A stretch of DNA of 64,000 nt from Paenibacillus phyllosphaerae (GCF_014192105.1 NZ_JACHXK010000002.1:493380-557379), one strand, 5' to 3'; shown: positions 6,972-15,457, counted from the first letter of the stretch. Numbers and translations are program-made. The notes: generated by a model not told the origin, from the letters alone.

Positions 6972-7673
6972 TTGAGCAAGGATGAGAGGGTCCGCAGTGA
7001 TCGAATGAACGTGGCGCTAGACGGTCCTGCCGGAGCAGGTAAGAGCACGGTTGCGAGGCAGGTAGCCAAACGGCTGGGTTACGTATACGTCGACACTGGC
7101 GCGATGTATCGGGCTGTGACGCTCGCGGCTATTCGCAGCGGCATTCGTCCTGACGAAGCGGACAAGCTAAGAGAGTTGGTCGCATCGCTTGAGATCGCTC
7201 TGATGCCTGGACCGGAAGGTCAAGTTGTACTGCTTAATGGAGAAGATGTTACGGAGCAGATTCGCACTAGAGACGTTACATTATCCGTATCTGCAGTTGC
7301 GGCTAACGAGGCAGTTCGAGCTAAGCTTGTTGATTTGCAGCGCAAGATGGCATCAGAACGCGGTATCGTGATGGATGGCCGAGATATCGGTACGCACGTA
7401 TTGCCTGACGCCGAATTGAAAGTGTTTCTCACCGCCAGTGTCCAGATAAGAGCGTTTCGCCGGTTCCAGGAACTTAAAGAAGAGGATCGGGTTCCGATTG
7501 AGCAGCTTGAACGCGAGATTGCCGAGCGCGACCGAAGCGACGAGCAACGCGAAATCTCACCTCTTATCTGTGCGAAGGATGCCGTAGTCTTGGATAGCTC
7601 GGATATGACGATCGAACAGGTCGTCGAAGCGATCCTGGATATGAGCAGAACCAAAATGGCGGAGGCGAAATAA
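6972..7673 (+). CDS. cmk: (d)CMP kinase
   Basis: 233 residues. Phosphorylates CMP and dCMP with ATP in pyrimidine nucleotide salvage and RNA turnover. The P-loop LDGPAGAGKSTVA lies at about residues 16-28, followed by YVDTGAMYRAVT, and by RDIGTHVLPDAELKVFLTAS in the middle, all family hallmarks. The TTG start at 6972 is 9 bases after a perfect AAGGAGGT; a later ATG (7005) just before the P-loop lacks one. It begins an apparent operon with plsC (3-base gap) and ypfD, as is common in Bacillales. Confidence 0.93.
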   Translation: MSKDERVRSDRMNVALDGPAGAGKSTVARQVAKRLGYVYVDTGAMYRAVTLAAIRSGIRPDEADKLRELVASLEIALMPGPEGQVVLLNGEDVTEQIRTRDVTLSVSAVAANEAVRAKLVDLQRKMASERGIVMDGRDIGTHVLPDAELKVFLTASVQIRAFRRFQELKEEDRVPIEQLEREIAERDRSDEQREISPLICAKDAVVLDSSDMTIEQVVEAILDMSRTKMAEAK

Positions 7674-7676
7674 ACT

Positions 7677-8252
7677 ATGATTTATGTGTTTGTTCGATGG
7701 CTGCTTCGCGTATTCTATTCGGTTGTTTTCCGATTTGAAGCAGTCGGCCTTGAGAACATTCCCGCAACCGGTCCTGTTGTGTTATGTTCCAACCATATCA
7801 GCAACTTCGACCCTCCGACCGTGGGCATCAAGGTGAAACGCAAAGTTCACTACATGGCTAAAGCGGAATTGTTCGAAATTCCGGTCTTTGGTTCGCTCAT
7901 TCGCGCCTTGGGAGCTTTCCCGGTCAAACGCGGCGGGGTCAGTAAGGATGCCATTCGAAGTGCAATTGCGCTGCTGGAGAACGGCGGGGTGATGGGCATT
8001 TTTCCGGAAGGATCGCGTAAAGCACCTTCGGGTATGGGTAAGAAAGGCGCGGCAATGATTGCAATGCGCAGCCATGCAACCGTCATTCCGGTCGCTGTAA
8101 TTGGTACATATAAGCCTTTTCGCAAAATGATCATTCGTTACGGCCAACCAATCGATATGGCGGCCTTTATCCAAGATTCATCTTCTGATGTGTTGGAACG
8201 CGTAACGGAAGAGATTATGGCGAATATCCGGGAAATGGTTCGTCAAGGCTAA
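7677..8252 (+). CDS. plsC: 1-acyl-sn-glycerol-3-phosphate acyltransferase
   Basis: 191 residues. Transfers the second acyl chain to lysophosphatidic acid, giving phosphatidic acid at the membrane. The catalytic H-x4-D motif appears as NHISNFD near residue 39-45, and the substrate motif FPEGSRK near residue 110. A hydrophobic N-terminal segment anchors it. It follows cmk by three bases, and the later PlsY gene at 13.0 kb supplies the preceding step, so the window encodes two consecutive acyltransferases of phospholipid synthesis. Confidence 0.92.
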   Translation: MIYVFVRWLLRVFYSVVFRFEAVGLENIPATGPVVLCSNHISNFDPPTVGIKVKRKVHYMAKAELFEIPVFGSLIRALGAFPVKRGGVSKDAIRSAIALLENGGVMGIFPEGSRKAPSGMGKKGAAMIAMRSHATVIPVAVIGTYKPFRKMIIRYGQPIDMAAFIQDSSSDVLERVTEEIMANIREMVRQG

Positions 8253-8351
8253 TAACAAAGTTTTAGACAGTATGCGTCCGGCTTTCACGTTTCAAAGCGA
8301 GCGCGTATGTTTAAATAATAGTTGGGGTATGAATTGAGGAGGTTATTGCAA

Positions 8352-9587
8352 ATGTCAGAAGAAACAAAAGTGCAAGAAACACTAGGCCAAGAGGCTCTGG
8401 ACAATCTTGTGTCCATAAAGAAAGGCGATACAGTTAAAGGAACGATCGTCAAAATCGAAGATAACCAAGCCTATGTTAGCCTTGGATATAAATACGACGG
8501 CGTAATTCCTCTTCGCGAACTGTCCTCGATTTCGATCGACAATGCAGCTGAAGCTGTTCAAGTCGGTCAAGAAATCGAACTGAAAGTCGTATCGATCAAC
8601 GATGAGAAAGAAAGCCTTGTTCTTTCGAAACGTGCAATCGACGGCGAAAAAGCTTGGGATGAGCTGCAAGCTCGTTTCGATAGCGGCGAAGTATTCGAAG
8701 TAACAGTAGCGGACGTTGTTAAAGGCGGTCTGGTTGCTGACGTAGGTGTACGCGGATTTATTCCTGCTTCTATGGTAGAACGTCATTTCGTTGAAGATTT
8801 CAGTGACTACAAAGGCCGCACACTTCGCGTGAAAGTGAAAGAAATCGACCGCGAGAACAACAAGGTCATTCTTTCGGCGAAAGAAGTGCTGGACGCTGAA
8901 TTCGAAACAAACAAACAAAACATCATCGGCAACCTGCAAGTGGGCCAAGAAATCGAAGGCACAGTGCAGCGCCTGACGCCATTCGGCGCGTTCGTTGATA
9001 TCGGCGGCGTGGACGGTCTGGTACACGTATCCGAGCTCTCCTACCAACACGTTGCGCATCCTAAGGATGTTGTGTCGGAAGGCCAACAAGTTCGCGTGAA
9101 AGTATTGAAAGTTGATCCGGCAGCAGGCAAAATCAGCCTGTCGATCAAAGCTGCTCAACCAGGTCCTTGGGATGAGGCTGGCGGCAAATTCAATACTGGC
9201 GATATCGTAACTGGTACGGTTCGCCGTGTCGTGAGCTTCGGCGCGTTCGTTGAGATCGCACCGGGCGTAGAAGGTCTGGTTCACATCTCGCAATTGGCGC
9301 ACCGCCATGTGGCTACGCCATATGAAGTGGTGAAAGAAGGCCAAGAAGTTCAAGCGAAAATTCTGGACTTTAACCCAGCTGAGCAACGTGTTAGCCTCAG
9401 CATTAAAGAAACAGAAGAAGCGCCTGAGCAACCGGCTAAGCAAGAACGCGCACCACGAGAGCGCAATGACCGCGATCGTGGTCCTAAAGTCGAGAAAATC
9501 GACAACCCTAACGTTAGCCTCAGCGGCCAAAGCATGAGCTTTACGCTTGGCGAGCGCTTCGGCGACAAACTGAGCAAGCTGAAATAA
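8352..9587 (+). CDS. ypfD: S1-domain RNA-binding protein, ribosomal protein S1 homologue
   Basis: 411 residues with four S1 (OB-fold) domains beginning near residues 24, 107, 192 and 277. The last two carry the classic FGAFV-DIG or -EIA then GLVH-S pattern. A charged, Arg/Asp-rich linker (about 360-385) leads to a short C-terminal tail. Firmicute proteins of this type are annotated as 30S ribosomal protein S1 homologues but have fewer domains than the six of E. coli and are not shown to be essential for initiation. The ATG at 8352 follows GAGGAGG; an upstream in-frame TTG does not. Codon use is notably biased compared with neighbours, consistent with high expression. Confidence 0.92.
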   Translation: MSEETKVQETLGQEALDNLVSIKKGDTVKGTIVKIEDNQAYVSLGYKYDGVIPLRELSSISIDNAAEAVQVGQEIELKVVSINDEKESLVLSKRAIDGEKAWDELQARFDSGEVFEVTVADVVKGGLVADVGVRGFIPASMVERHFVEDFSDYKGRTLRVKVKEIDRENNKVILSAKEVLDAEFETNKQNIIGNLQVGQEIEGTVQRLTPFGAFVDIGGVDGLVHVSELSYQHVAHPKDVVSEGQQVRVKVLKVDPAAGKISLSIKAAQPGPWDEAGGKFNTGDIVTGTVRRVVSFGAFVEIAPGVEGLVHISQLAHRHVATPYEVVKEGQEVQAKILDFNPAEQRVSLSIKETEEAPEQPAKQERAPRERNDRDRGPKVEKIDNPNVSLSGQSMSFTLGERFGDKLSKLK

Positions 9588-9600
9588 ATCTTGTAATGAA

Positions 9601-9645
9601 GACCGCAAGGAGACGCAGGAGACTGCCGCTCCAAGCGGTCTTTTT
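9601..9645 (+). terminator. Intrinsic terminator after ypfD
   Basis: GACCGC-AA-GGAG pairs with CTCC-AA-GCGGTC (internal A-A mismatches), followed by five T. Confidence 0.75.
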
Positions 9646-9650
9646 GCATG

Positions 9651-9680
9651 GAATCAGACTTCCTTCTCTAGCACATACTA
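9651..9680 (+). promoter_or_regulatory. Candidate sigma-G type promoter for yphA
   Basis: GAATC (9651-9655), 18-base spacer, CATACTA (9674-9680). The -10 is a perfect match and the -35 a 4/5 match to the forespore consensus GMATR-N17/18-CATNMTA as I know it. Inferred start about 9687. Confidence 0.5.
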
Positions 9681-9721
9681 AACCATCAAACGAGGTGATA
9701 CTCATGAATGATGGTTTTTTT
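9680..9721 (+). promoter_or_regulatory. Terminator-like hairpin enclosing the yphA ribosome site and start codon
   Basis: AAACCATC (9680-9687) pairs perfectly with GATGGTTT (9710-9717) and the 3' arm runs into seven T. The 22-base loop contains GAGGTGAT and the ATG of yphA; the 3' arm and T-run are codons 3-6 of the gene. The 5' arm lies upstream of the inferred start of the promoter at 9651-9680. Confidence 0.7.
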
Positions 9722-10333
9722 GCCGTGTGGTTGCTAGCGATCGGATTGATTCTCTATTTGACGGGTTGGCAGACGCAGGTGGCTGATCAAACGTCACGTA
9801 TGGCCGTGGCGGCCTTTTTGACGGGCGTAACGCTGCTGCATGGCCTTGCTGTGCCTATCGGCGGAGGAATCGTAACGCTGCAAGGCAGTGCGGCTTGGGC
9901 GCTGCTCTGGGCATTCATTGCGGTTATATGTATTCGGAACTTCCTGCAGTCGCTCTTCGTCATCCTCTGTGCCGTATTAGGCGGTGCCGTGTGGCTATGG
10001 ATTCGATTCATGTATGCGACCGATCCGGTCTTCCTGTTCTTTCATCCTGGCCTAGATGGCGCGATTATTGCCGGATTTCTCGCGGGTATGCTTACGGAAC
10101 GATTCGCTATGCAGGCAGCAATTATCGCTATCGCCGCATCGATCGCTCAATTCTCGGCGATTCTTATGCCCGGGAAGCCAATCGAACCGATTACGATTGG
10201 CATGCTCAGTTGGTGGGATGGGGCCGTGGCAGCTTTAGCCGCTTCACGACTGACTTGGAATGTTAAAGCGGGCATCCGGCATGTTTCCAAATGGTTTAGC
10301 GAAGGAACGAGAGAACGGGGAGGGAATCCGTAA
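9704..10333 (+). CDS. yphA: YphA-like integral membrane protein
   Basis: 209 residues, almost entirely hydrophobic, with about six or seven membrane segments and no catalytic motif. ATG 9704 has GAGGTGAT 6 bases upstream; the longer frame from 9596 would run through the terminator of ypfD. The gene is followed directly by the YIEGIA-family gene, as yphA precedes yphB (seaA) in B. subtilis. This context suggests a spore-envelope role, but that is inference. Its start region has the promoter-in-hairpin arrangement described separately. Confidence 0.75.
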   Translation: MNDGFFAVWLLAIGLILYLTGWQTQVADQTSRMAVAAFLTGVTLLHGLAVPIGGGIVTLQGSAAWALLWAFIAVICIRNFLQSLFVILCAVLGGAVWLWIRFMYATDPVFLFFHPGLDGAIIAGFLAGMLTERFAMQAAIIAIAASIAQFSAILMPGKPIEPITIGMLSWWDGAVAALAASRLTWNVKAGIRHVSKWFSEGTRERGGNP

Positions 10334-10334
10334 C

Positions 10335-11264
10335 ATGTGGAGAGAGACGAGCCAATATATCGAGGAGCACCACGTCTTGCTAGGCATTCTGCTCGGCGTC
10401 ATATTCGGGATTACGGCCAGGCTGCTTATGCTTCGCACGGACTATCGACAATATCCGACGTATCCGCATGGACGTATCATCCACATATCGTTGGGCGTTA
10501 TTGCCGCGGCGCTAGGTGCGGTAGCCGTCCCTGCGCTTTACAAGAAAGACTATACGGCGATCACGTTCTTGACGCTTGCCGCCCAACAGTTTCGCGATGT
10601 GCGCAATATGGAGCGCAATACGTTATCGAAAATTGACTCGTTGGAGCTCGTCTCGCGCGGTGCCGCCTACATCGAGGGGATCGCGATGGTGTTCGAGGGA
10701 CGCAACTATTTGGTCATTCTGTCCGCGCTGCTCACCAGCTTAGTAGCAACGTCGCTGGGGCTCTTGTATGGCGTTGTGATGGGTCTCCTTTCGCTGCTTA
10801 TCGTATTTAAGCTGAAGTCCGGCAAATCGATCTCGCACATTGCCAAAGCCGAAATCGGTCCCATCAAAGTCGACGGGCCGGACTTGTTCGTCGGGGATAT
10901 CTACATCATGAATGTCGGCTTGTCTTCCAATCAAGCGGTCATCAAAGAGCGCGGCATGGGGATCATTCTGAATCCGTACAATCCGAACGGCAAGGCGACG
11001 CTAAGCAATTTGGGCCAAAGGCAGGCCATCTTGTTCGATCTCTGCACCATTCTCGGTGTGTACCGGGACGATGGCGAGCCCATGCTGATTCCGATGGCCA
11101 AGCTGGATATGAAGGATGGACGGCTGGGGATCTTCCTGCTGCCGCAAGAGCAGGATGCCTCGAAAGCGCTCGCGGTCGTGCAACGGGTTCCGATCCTGGA
11201 GTCGGCGGTACGTATGCCAACCGAGGCAAGCGTGAATAAAGGAAGGGAGAGACAACATGGGTAA
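10335..11264 (+). CDS. seaA: YIEGIA-family sporulation membrane protein (YphB/SeaA)
   Basis: 309 residues. The family is named for the motif YIEGIA, present here as AAYIEGIAMVFEGRNYL near residue 112. The N-terminal half has about four hydrophobic segments; the C-terminal half (from about residue 175) is soluble and begins after KSGKSISHIAKAEIG. B. subtilis SeaA (YphB) affects spore envelope assembly. The ATG at 10335 follows GGGGAGGG, one base after the yphA stop, so the two are probably cotranscribed. The 3' end overlaps the next small gene by 8 bases. Confidence 0.85.
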   Translation: MWRETSQYIEEHHVLLGILLGVIFGITARLLMLRTDYRQYPTYPHGRIIHISLGVIAAALGAVAVPALYKKDYTAITFLTLAAQQFRDVRNMERNTLSKIDSLELVSRGAAYIEGIAMVFEGRNYLVILSALLTSLVATSLGLLYGVVMGLLSLLIVFKLKSGKSISHIAKAEIGPIKVDGPDLFVGDIYIMNVGLSSNQAVIKERGMGIILNPYNPNGKATLSNLGQRQAILFDLCTILGVYRDDGEPMLIPMAKLDMKDGRLGIFLLPQEQDASKALAVVQRVPILESAVRMPTEASVNKGRERQHG

Positions 11265-11442
11265 GATCGTCGGAATCGTCACGGTGAACGGGGAAGCGGT
11301 AGCCGGCGGAGCGCCGATCTTCATTGAACCGGATGCGGAAAAACGCGAAACAACGGCTTTCCTGCTGGAGAAAATACTCGATGCCTGCGCACACGATCTG
11401 AAGAATGGGACCTTTATCTTGGTTAACCATAAAGGGGAATGA
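11257..11442 (+). CDS. Small partner protein of YIEGIA (capping complex subunit-like)
   Basis: 61 residues, overlapping the YIEGIA gene by 8 bases with AAGGGAGAG upstream. The sequence starts GKIVGIVTVNGEAVAGGAP and contains a short helix FLLEKIL. Proteins of this size and pattern are found next to YIEGIA genes in Paenibacillaceae and have been named capping complex subunit for YIEGIA in automated annotation. The tight overlap supports a physical partnership. No enzymatic motif is visible. Confidence 0.6.
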   Translation: MGKIVGIVTVNGEAVAGGAPIFIEPDAEKRETTAFLLEKILDACAHDLKNGTFILVNHKGE

Positions 11443-11467
11443 AATGTTAGCCAAGCCAGCTGTTTTT

Positions 11468-11476
11468 TGCTATGAT
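11468..11476 (+). promoter_or_regulatory. Possible extended -10 promoter for der
   Basis: TGC-TATGAT with no clear -35 17 bases upstream. The leader to der would be about 115 bases. Weak call. Confidence 0.3.
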
Positions 11477-11599
11477 GAAAGGCGTGAGTATTTTGATAAA
11501 CATAATCTGCCGGCATGAAGAGCATGCGGCTTGACTATTTGCTGCTTAAGACGAGAAGTCTGCGGCTTGTATTATGTTTACGCTTGAGGAGTGAAATCG

Positions 11600-12922
11600 A
11601 TGTCTAAACCCATTATCGCCATCGTAGGGCGGCCGAATGTGGGGAAATCTACGATCTTTAACCGGATTATCGGTGATCGGTTAGCGATTGTGGAAGACAA
11701 GCCTGGCGTTACCCGGGATCGCTTGTACGGTTCCGGAGAATGGAGTGGCAAAGCGTTCAGTATTGTGGATACTGGCGGTATTGAAATTGATGGTGAAGAC
11801 GAGATCATGAAGTCTGTCCGCATGCAAGCGGAACTGGCCGTTGAAGAAGCGGACGTCATCATTTTCATGGTAGATGCCAAAGCAGGGTTGACCCATGCGG
11901 ACGATGAAGTGGCGCAGATGCTGCTTAGATCCCGGAAGCCAATTGTCGTGGCCGTGAATAAAGTCGACAATTTTAACCGACTTGATGATATTTATGAATT
12001 TTATAATCTCGGATTCGGTGAACCGATCGCAATCTCCGGTTCGCACGGTACAGGGATCGGCGACTTGCTGGAAGCGGCCGTTAACCTTTTGCCGGATAAG
12101 GAAGAAGAGGTTTATGAGGAAGACGTCATCCGCGTAGCGCTTATCGGGCGTCCGAATGTCGGCAAATCCTCGCTAGTCAACGCCATTCTTGGCGAAGAGC
12201 GGGTTATCGTCAGCAATGTTGCGGGAACAACCCGCGATGCAATCGACACCCCGTTCGAACGTGACGGACAGAAGTATGTCCTGATCGATACAGCCGGTAT
12301 GCGCAAGCGCGGCAAAGTGTACGAATCGACGGAGAAGTACAGCGTCATGCGCGCTCTGAAAGCGATTGAACGTGCGGATGTTGTTCTGGTGCTCATTAAC
12401 GGTGAAGAGGGCATTATCGAGCAAGATAAGCATATTGCCGGTTATGCGCATGAAGCGGGCAAAGCTTCGATCTTCGTCGTGAACAAATGGGATGTCGTCG
12501 AGAAGGACGATAAGACGATGCAGAACTTCTCGAGCACGATTCGCGATCACTTCCTGTTCATGTCTTATGCGCCAATCGTCTATCTGTCCGCCGTGACCAA
12601 GCAGCGTCTGCACAAGCTGCTGCCTGTCGTCAACCACGTGTCGGAGCAGCACTCGCTTCGCATTCAGACCCATCTGCTTAATGACGTGGTGTCCGATGCG
12701 ATCGCGCTTAATCCGCCGCCGACCGATAAAGGCAAGCGCTTGCGGATCAACTATGCAACGCAGGTAGCGACAAGACCGCCGACAATCGTACTCTTCGCGA
12801 ACGATCCGGATCTGATGCACTTCTCGTACGAGCGTTATCTCGAGAATAAGATCCGAGCGGCATTTAACTTTGAAGGAACGCCAATACGGATATTCACGCG
12901 TCGAAAATCCGACGAAGATTAG
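11600..12922 (+). CDS. der: Ribosome biogenesis GTPase Der (EngA)
   Basis: 440 residues (B. subtilis Der 436). A tandem-G-domain GTPase required for 50S ribosome subunit maturation. G1 motifs occur twice, [11 protein letters not shown] near residue 10 and [11 protein letters not shown] near residue 183. DTGGIE and DTAGMRKRG are the two G3 regions, and NKVD and NKWD the two G4 motifs. The C-terminal KH-like domain ends with RRKSDED. ATG 11600 is placed after GAGGAG; the in-frame GTG at 11591 is part of that spacer. A terminator overlaps its stop codon. Confidence 0.95.
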   Translation: MSKPIIAIVGRPNVGKSTIFNRIIGDRLAIVEDKPGVTRDRLYGSGEWSGKAFSIVDTGGIEIDGEDEIMKSVRMQAELAVEEADVIIFMVDAKAGLTHADDEVAQMLLRSRKPIVVAVNKVDNFNRLDDIYEFYNLGFGEPIAISGSHGTGIGDLLEAAVNLLPDKEEEVYEEDVIRVALIGRPNVGKSSLVNAILGEERVIVSNVAGTTRDAIDTPFERDGQKYVLIDTAGMRKRGKVYESTEKYSVMRALKAIERADVVLVLINGEEGIIEQDKHIAGYAHEAGKASIFVVNKWDVVEKDDKTMQNFSSTIRDHFLFMSYAPIVYLSAVTKQRLHKLLPVVNHVSEQHSLRIQTHLLNDVVSDAIALNPPPTDKGKRLRINYATQVATRPPTIVLFANDPDLMHFSYERYLENKIRAAFNFEGTPIRIFTRRKSDED

Positions 12923-12950
12923 GTCGACGACTTTGTCGGCCTTCTTCTTT
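12922..12950 (+). terminator. Intrinsic terminator overlapping the der stop codon
   Basis: GGTCGAC pairs with GTCGGCC, followed by a T-rich tail TTCTTCTTT. The first base of the stem is the last base of the stop codon. Confidence 0.65.
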
Positions 12951-13022
12951 ATTAGCAGATTTATGCGTACGTGGACAATAGATTGACCGTTTGACCGGGG
13001 AAGAATTTAGGAGGAGTACGTC

Positions 13023-13616
13023 ATGTTTGAAGTTATCGCTATTCTTATCAGTTATCTATTAGGATCGATATCGTTCAGTATCCTCATTGCCAAGTGGGTC
13101 AAGGGCATCGATATTCGCAATCATGGCAGCGGCAACGCCGGGGCAACGAATACGCTTCGCATTCTGGGCAAAGGACCTGCAATCGCCGTGTTCCTGTTGG
13201 ACATCGCCAAAGGCGTAGCTGCAGTATGGCTCGGCAAGCTGATGATCGGTGGCGAATGGGTTCCGGTTCTGTGTGGATTGGCTGCGATTATCGGACACAA
13301 CTGGCCGGTATATTTCGGCTTTAAGGGCGGTAAAGGCATTGCGACTACGGTAGGCGTACTGGCTACCTTGGCTTTTCTGCCGACCTTGTTCGCAGGTTTG
13401 CTGGCAATCGGCATAATTGCCTTGACGCGTTTCGTTTCGTTAGGATCGCTGGTTCTTTCAGCCTTAACGCCAGTATTTATTTGGCTGATGAATATGCCTT
13501 ATCCCTACCTTTGGGCAAGTTTAGTGATCTGTCTGTTTGCTTTTGTGCGCCACCGCACTAACATCGTTAAGCTGATGCAGGGCAACGAGAACAAGCTCGG
13601 CGCTCGCAAAGGGTAA
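13023..13616 (+). CDS. plsY: Glycerol-3-phosphate acyltransferase PlsY
   Basis: 197 residues, five or so membrane segments. PlsY uses acyl-phosphate to acylate glycerol-3-phosphate at the membrane. The three conserved cytoplasmic motifs are present: GSGNAGATNTLR near residue 37, GHNWPVYFGFKGGKGIATT near residue 93-111, and a C-terminal basic loop with RHRTNI. AGGAGGAG lies just upstream. It is directly followed by gpsA, which supplies its glycerol-3-phosphate. Confidence 0.94.
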   Translation: MFEVIAILISYLLGSISFSILIAKWVKGIDIRNHGSGNAGATNTLRILGKGPAIAVFLLDIAKGVAAVWLGKLMIGGEWVPVLCGLAAIIGHNWPVYFGFKGGKGIATTVGVLATLAFLPTLFAGLLAIGIIALTRFVSLGSLVLSALTPVFIWLMNMPYPYLWASLVICLFAFVRHRTNIVKLMQGNENKLGARKG

Positions 13617-13632
13617 GGAGGCAATGTCACAT

Positions 13633-14658
13633 ATGACACAACGAAGAGCAGCCGTGCTGGTTGCCGGCAGCTGGGGAACGGCGCTGGCTACGGTATTGGC
13701 CGATAACGGATACGACGTACATATTTGGTCTCGCAATGAAGAGCAAGTGAACGAGATCAATGAACATCATACGAATAAGCGTTTTTTGCAGGAGGCGGTA
13801 CTTCCCCATAACCTGAAGGCGACGACGGATATGGAAGAAGCGATCACCGGAGCAGAGCTCGTCTTGTTCGTCGCGACATCCGCTTCCATGCGAGAAGTGG
13901 CGCGTAAAGCGTCGCCTTATATTACGGAGTCCATGCTCATTATCCATGCGACCAAAGGCTTCGAAACCGGGACGCTGAAACGGATGACGACCGTGCTTGC
14001 CGAGGAGCTGAAGACGGATCCGACGCGCCTTGTTGTGTTGTCGGGTCCGAGTCATGCGGAGGAGGTTGTCCGCCGTCAGCCGACAACTGTCGTCGTGGCC
14101 GCCGAGAATATGGAAGCCGCGGAACAAGCGCAGGATGCGCTTATTACGCAGTCGTTCCGCGTGTACACGAATCCTGACGCGATCGGCGTGGAAGTAGCCG
14201 GCGCGATCAAGAATATTATCGCGCTTGGCGCGGGTTTAACGGATGGGCTCGGCTTCGGCGATAACGCCAAGTCTGCACTCATCACGAGAGGGCTCTCGGA
14301 GATTACGCGTCTAGGCATGGCGATGGGGGCCAATCCTTTGACGTTCTCCGGTCTTGCCGGCGTTGGCGACTTGATCGTTACGTGTACGAGTACGTTGAGC
14401 CGGAACTGGCGTGCCGGATCCATGCTTGCCAAGGGGAAATCGCTCGACACGGTGCTCGCCGAGATGGGCATGGTCGTGGAAGGGGTACGAACCACGAGCG
14501 CGGCGCACGAGTTGTCGCAAACGTATGGCGTCGTGATGCCGATCACGGAGCAGCTGTATAAAGTGCTGTTCGAGGGCAAAGAACCGAGGAAGGCCGCTGT
14601 CGACCTTATGGGTCGCGGTCGCAAGCACGAGATGGAGGATATCGCGCCGATTCAGTAA
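13633..14658 (+). CDS. gpsA: NAD(P)-dependent glycerol-3-phosphate dehydrogenase
   Basis: 341 residues. Reduces dihydroxyacetone phosphate to sn-glycerol-3-phosphate for phospholipid synthesis. The N-terminal Rossmann motif reads VLVAGSWGTALA, so the usual first glycine of G-A-G-S-W-G is valine (V10). The catalytic region EVAGAIKNIIALGAGL is intact, as are NAKSALITRGL and GLAGVGDLIVTCTS. The start at 13633 is favoured because AGGAGG is 11 bases before it but only 2 bases before the ATG at 13624. It forms a unit with plsY and is closed by a strong terminator. Confidence 0.92.
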   Translation: MTQRRAAVLVAGSWGTALATVLADNGYDVHIWSRNEEQVNEINEHHTNKRFLQEAVLPHNLKATTDMEEAITGAELVLFVATSASMREVARKASPYITESMLIIHATKGFETGTLKRMTTVLAEELKTDPTRLVVLSGPSHAEEVVRRQPTTVVVAAENMEAAEQAQDALITQSFRVYTNPDAIGVEVAGAIKNIIALGAGLTDGLGFGDNAKSALITRGLSEITRLGMAMGANPLTFSGLAGVGDLIVTCTSTLSRNWRAGSMLAKGKSLDTVLAEMGMVVEGVRTTSAAHELSQTYGVVMPITEQLYKVLFEGKEPRKAAVDLMGRGRKHEMEDIAPIQ

Positions 14659-14672
14659 AGCTGCGGCTTACA

Positions 14673-14711
14673 GCGCAACACTTCGTTAATTGAGGTGTTG
14701 TGCTTTTTTTT
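14673..14711 (+). terminator. Intrinsic terminator after gpsA
   Basis: GCGCAACACTTC pairs with GAGGTGTTGTGC (two G-T pairs), followed by eight T. Confidence 0.85.
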
Positions 14712-14730
14712 CAATCAGCTGAGCCGAATG

Positions 14731-14885
14731 CAGCCTCAAACCATTCAGGTAGCACAACACTCGATTCGGATAAGCAATCAGATCGTTTGTGTTTACTAGC
14801 TGAATGCTGCGGCTCAAATACCCAGCCGCAAACCAATCAGGTAGCACAAACGGTCGACTCACACTTCCAGTCGATCGTTTGTGCT
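14731..14885 (+). repeat. Imperfect direct repeat with a strong 17-bp hairpin
   Basis: A 27-base element beginning CAGCC and ending GGTAGCACAA occurs at 14731-14757 and 14823-14849 with two mismatches, a period of 92 bases. The second copy leads into a hairpin: 14843-14859 pairs with 14869-14885 over 17 bp with one G-T pair and a 9-base loop. No T-run follows. The gpsA terminator and part of the first copy share the word GCACAACAC with it. Noncoding. Confidence 0.65.
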
Positions 14886-14895
14886 GTTACTCATC

Positions 14896-14923
14896 ACGTT
14901 TCCCCCTCCCGCCTCATATGATA
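14896..14923 (+). promoter_or_regulatory. Candidate sigma-K promoter for spoVIF
   Basis: AC (14896-14897), 17-base spacer, CATATGATA (14915-14923), matching the sigma-K pattern AC-N16/17-CATANNNTA. spoVIF of B. subtilis is a late mother-cell gene, which fits. Confidence 0.45.
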
Positions 14924-15004
14924 CTAGCAGCACCATGATACGTGCCGCCCCTTGGCAGCGGCCTTCTTGGTTAGCGTCTAGCAGCAGGAGGGAACTTGAC
15001 AACC

Positions 15005-15283
15005 GTGGCAGATAAGAACTTTTCCAAAGATGTGCTGAGTGCCGTTAACAAAAAGACCGGCAAACCGATATCCGAGAATGCGGTGAAGAAGCTCGCGAGC
15101 GGCGTAACTTCGGATACTGTCAATAATGAAGCAGAGCTTCGCAAGCTGATCAAGTCCGTTGCGGCCATGGCGAATGTACCCGTCACAGAGGGAACGATCA
15201 ACGACATCGTCGGCGCTGTTCAGAAGAGCGGTCTGAATATGAACAATATGGAGTCGCTCATGAAGCTGATGATGAAAAAGTAA
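15005..15283 (+). CDS. spoVIF: Stage VI sporulation protein F (SpoVIF family)
   Basis: 92 residues from GTG 15005; a TTG at 14996 is also possible but sits only 3 bases from the AGGAGGG site. SpoVIF is a spore-coat-stage protein that supports GerE-dependent gene expression in B. subtilis. The family pattern is visible: an N-terminal helix with VNKKTGKPISENAVKKLA, then ELRKLIKSVAAMANVPV, and a C-terminal helix ending LMKLMMKK. In B. subtilis this gene is elsewhere on the chromosome; here it sits between gpsA and yphE. Confidence 0.82.
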   Translation: MADKNFSKDVLSAVNKKTGKPISENAVKKLASGVTSDTVNNEAELRKLIKSVAAMANVPVTEGTINDIVGAVQKSGLNMNNMESLMKLMMKK

Positions 15284-15290
15284 GCCATGG

Positions 15291-15359
15291 ACAGAAGCCG
15301 AGCAGGCAAGCTAACGGGGACGACAGTGCCTAGGCGAACCTGTTGGCTTCTGTTTTTTT
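15291..15359 (+). terminator. Intrinsic terminator after spoVIF
   Basis: ACAGAAGCC pairs with GGCTTCTGT, extended inward by AGCAGG/CCTGTT, followed by seven T. Confidence 0.8.
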
Positions 15360-15391
15360 GTCATTCCATTGTTGGGCGCTAAGTCTTATGG

Positions 15392-15421
15392 TTGGCTGAT
15401 TCCGGTAACCAATGCTATAAT
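15392..15421 (+). promoter_or_regulatory. Promoter for yphE
   Basis: TTGGCT, 18-base spacer, TATAAT with TG one base before it (TGC-TATAAT). Confidence 0.6.
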
Positions 15422-15457
15422 AGAACGAATATTTTGTCGGACAAGGTGGGTAAGAGA

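Noticed and set aside
8382-9608. Long open frame (about 400 codons) on the opposite strand of the S1 protein gene
   Set aside because: It is the mirror of a strongly biased codon pattern; no ribosome site and no domain.
14700-14921. 73-codon frame after gpsA
   Set aside because: It starts in the T-run of the terminator and crosses the direct repeats; no ribosome site.
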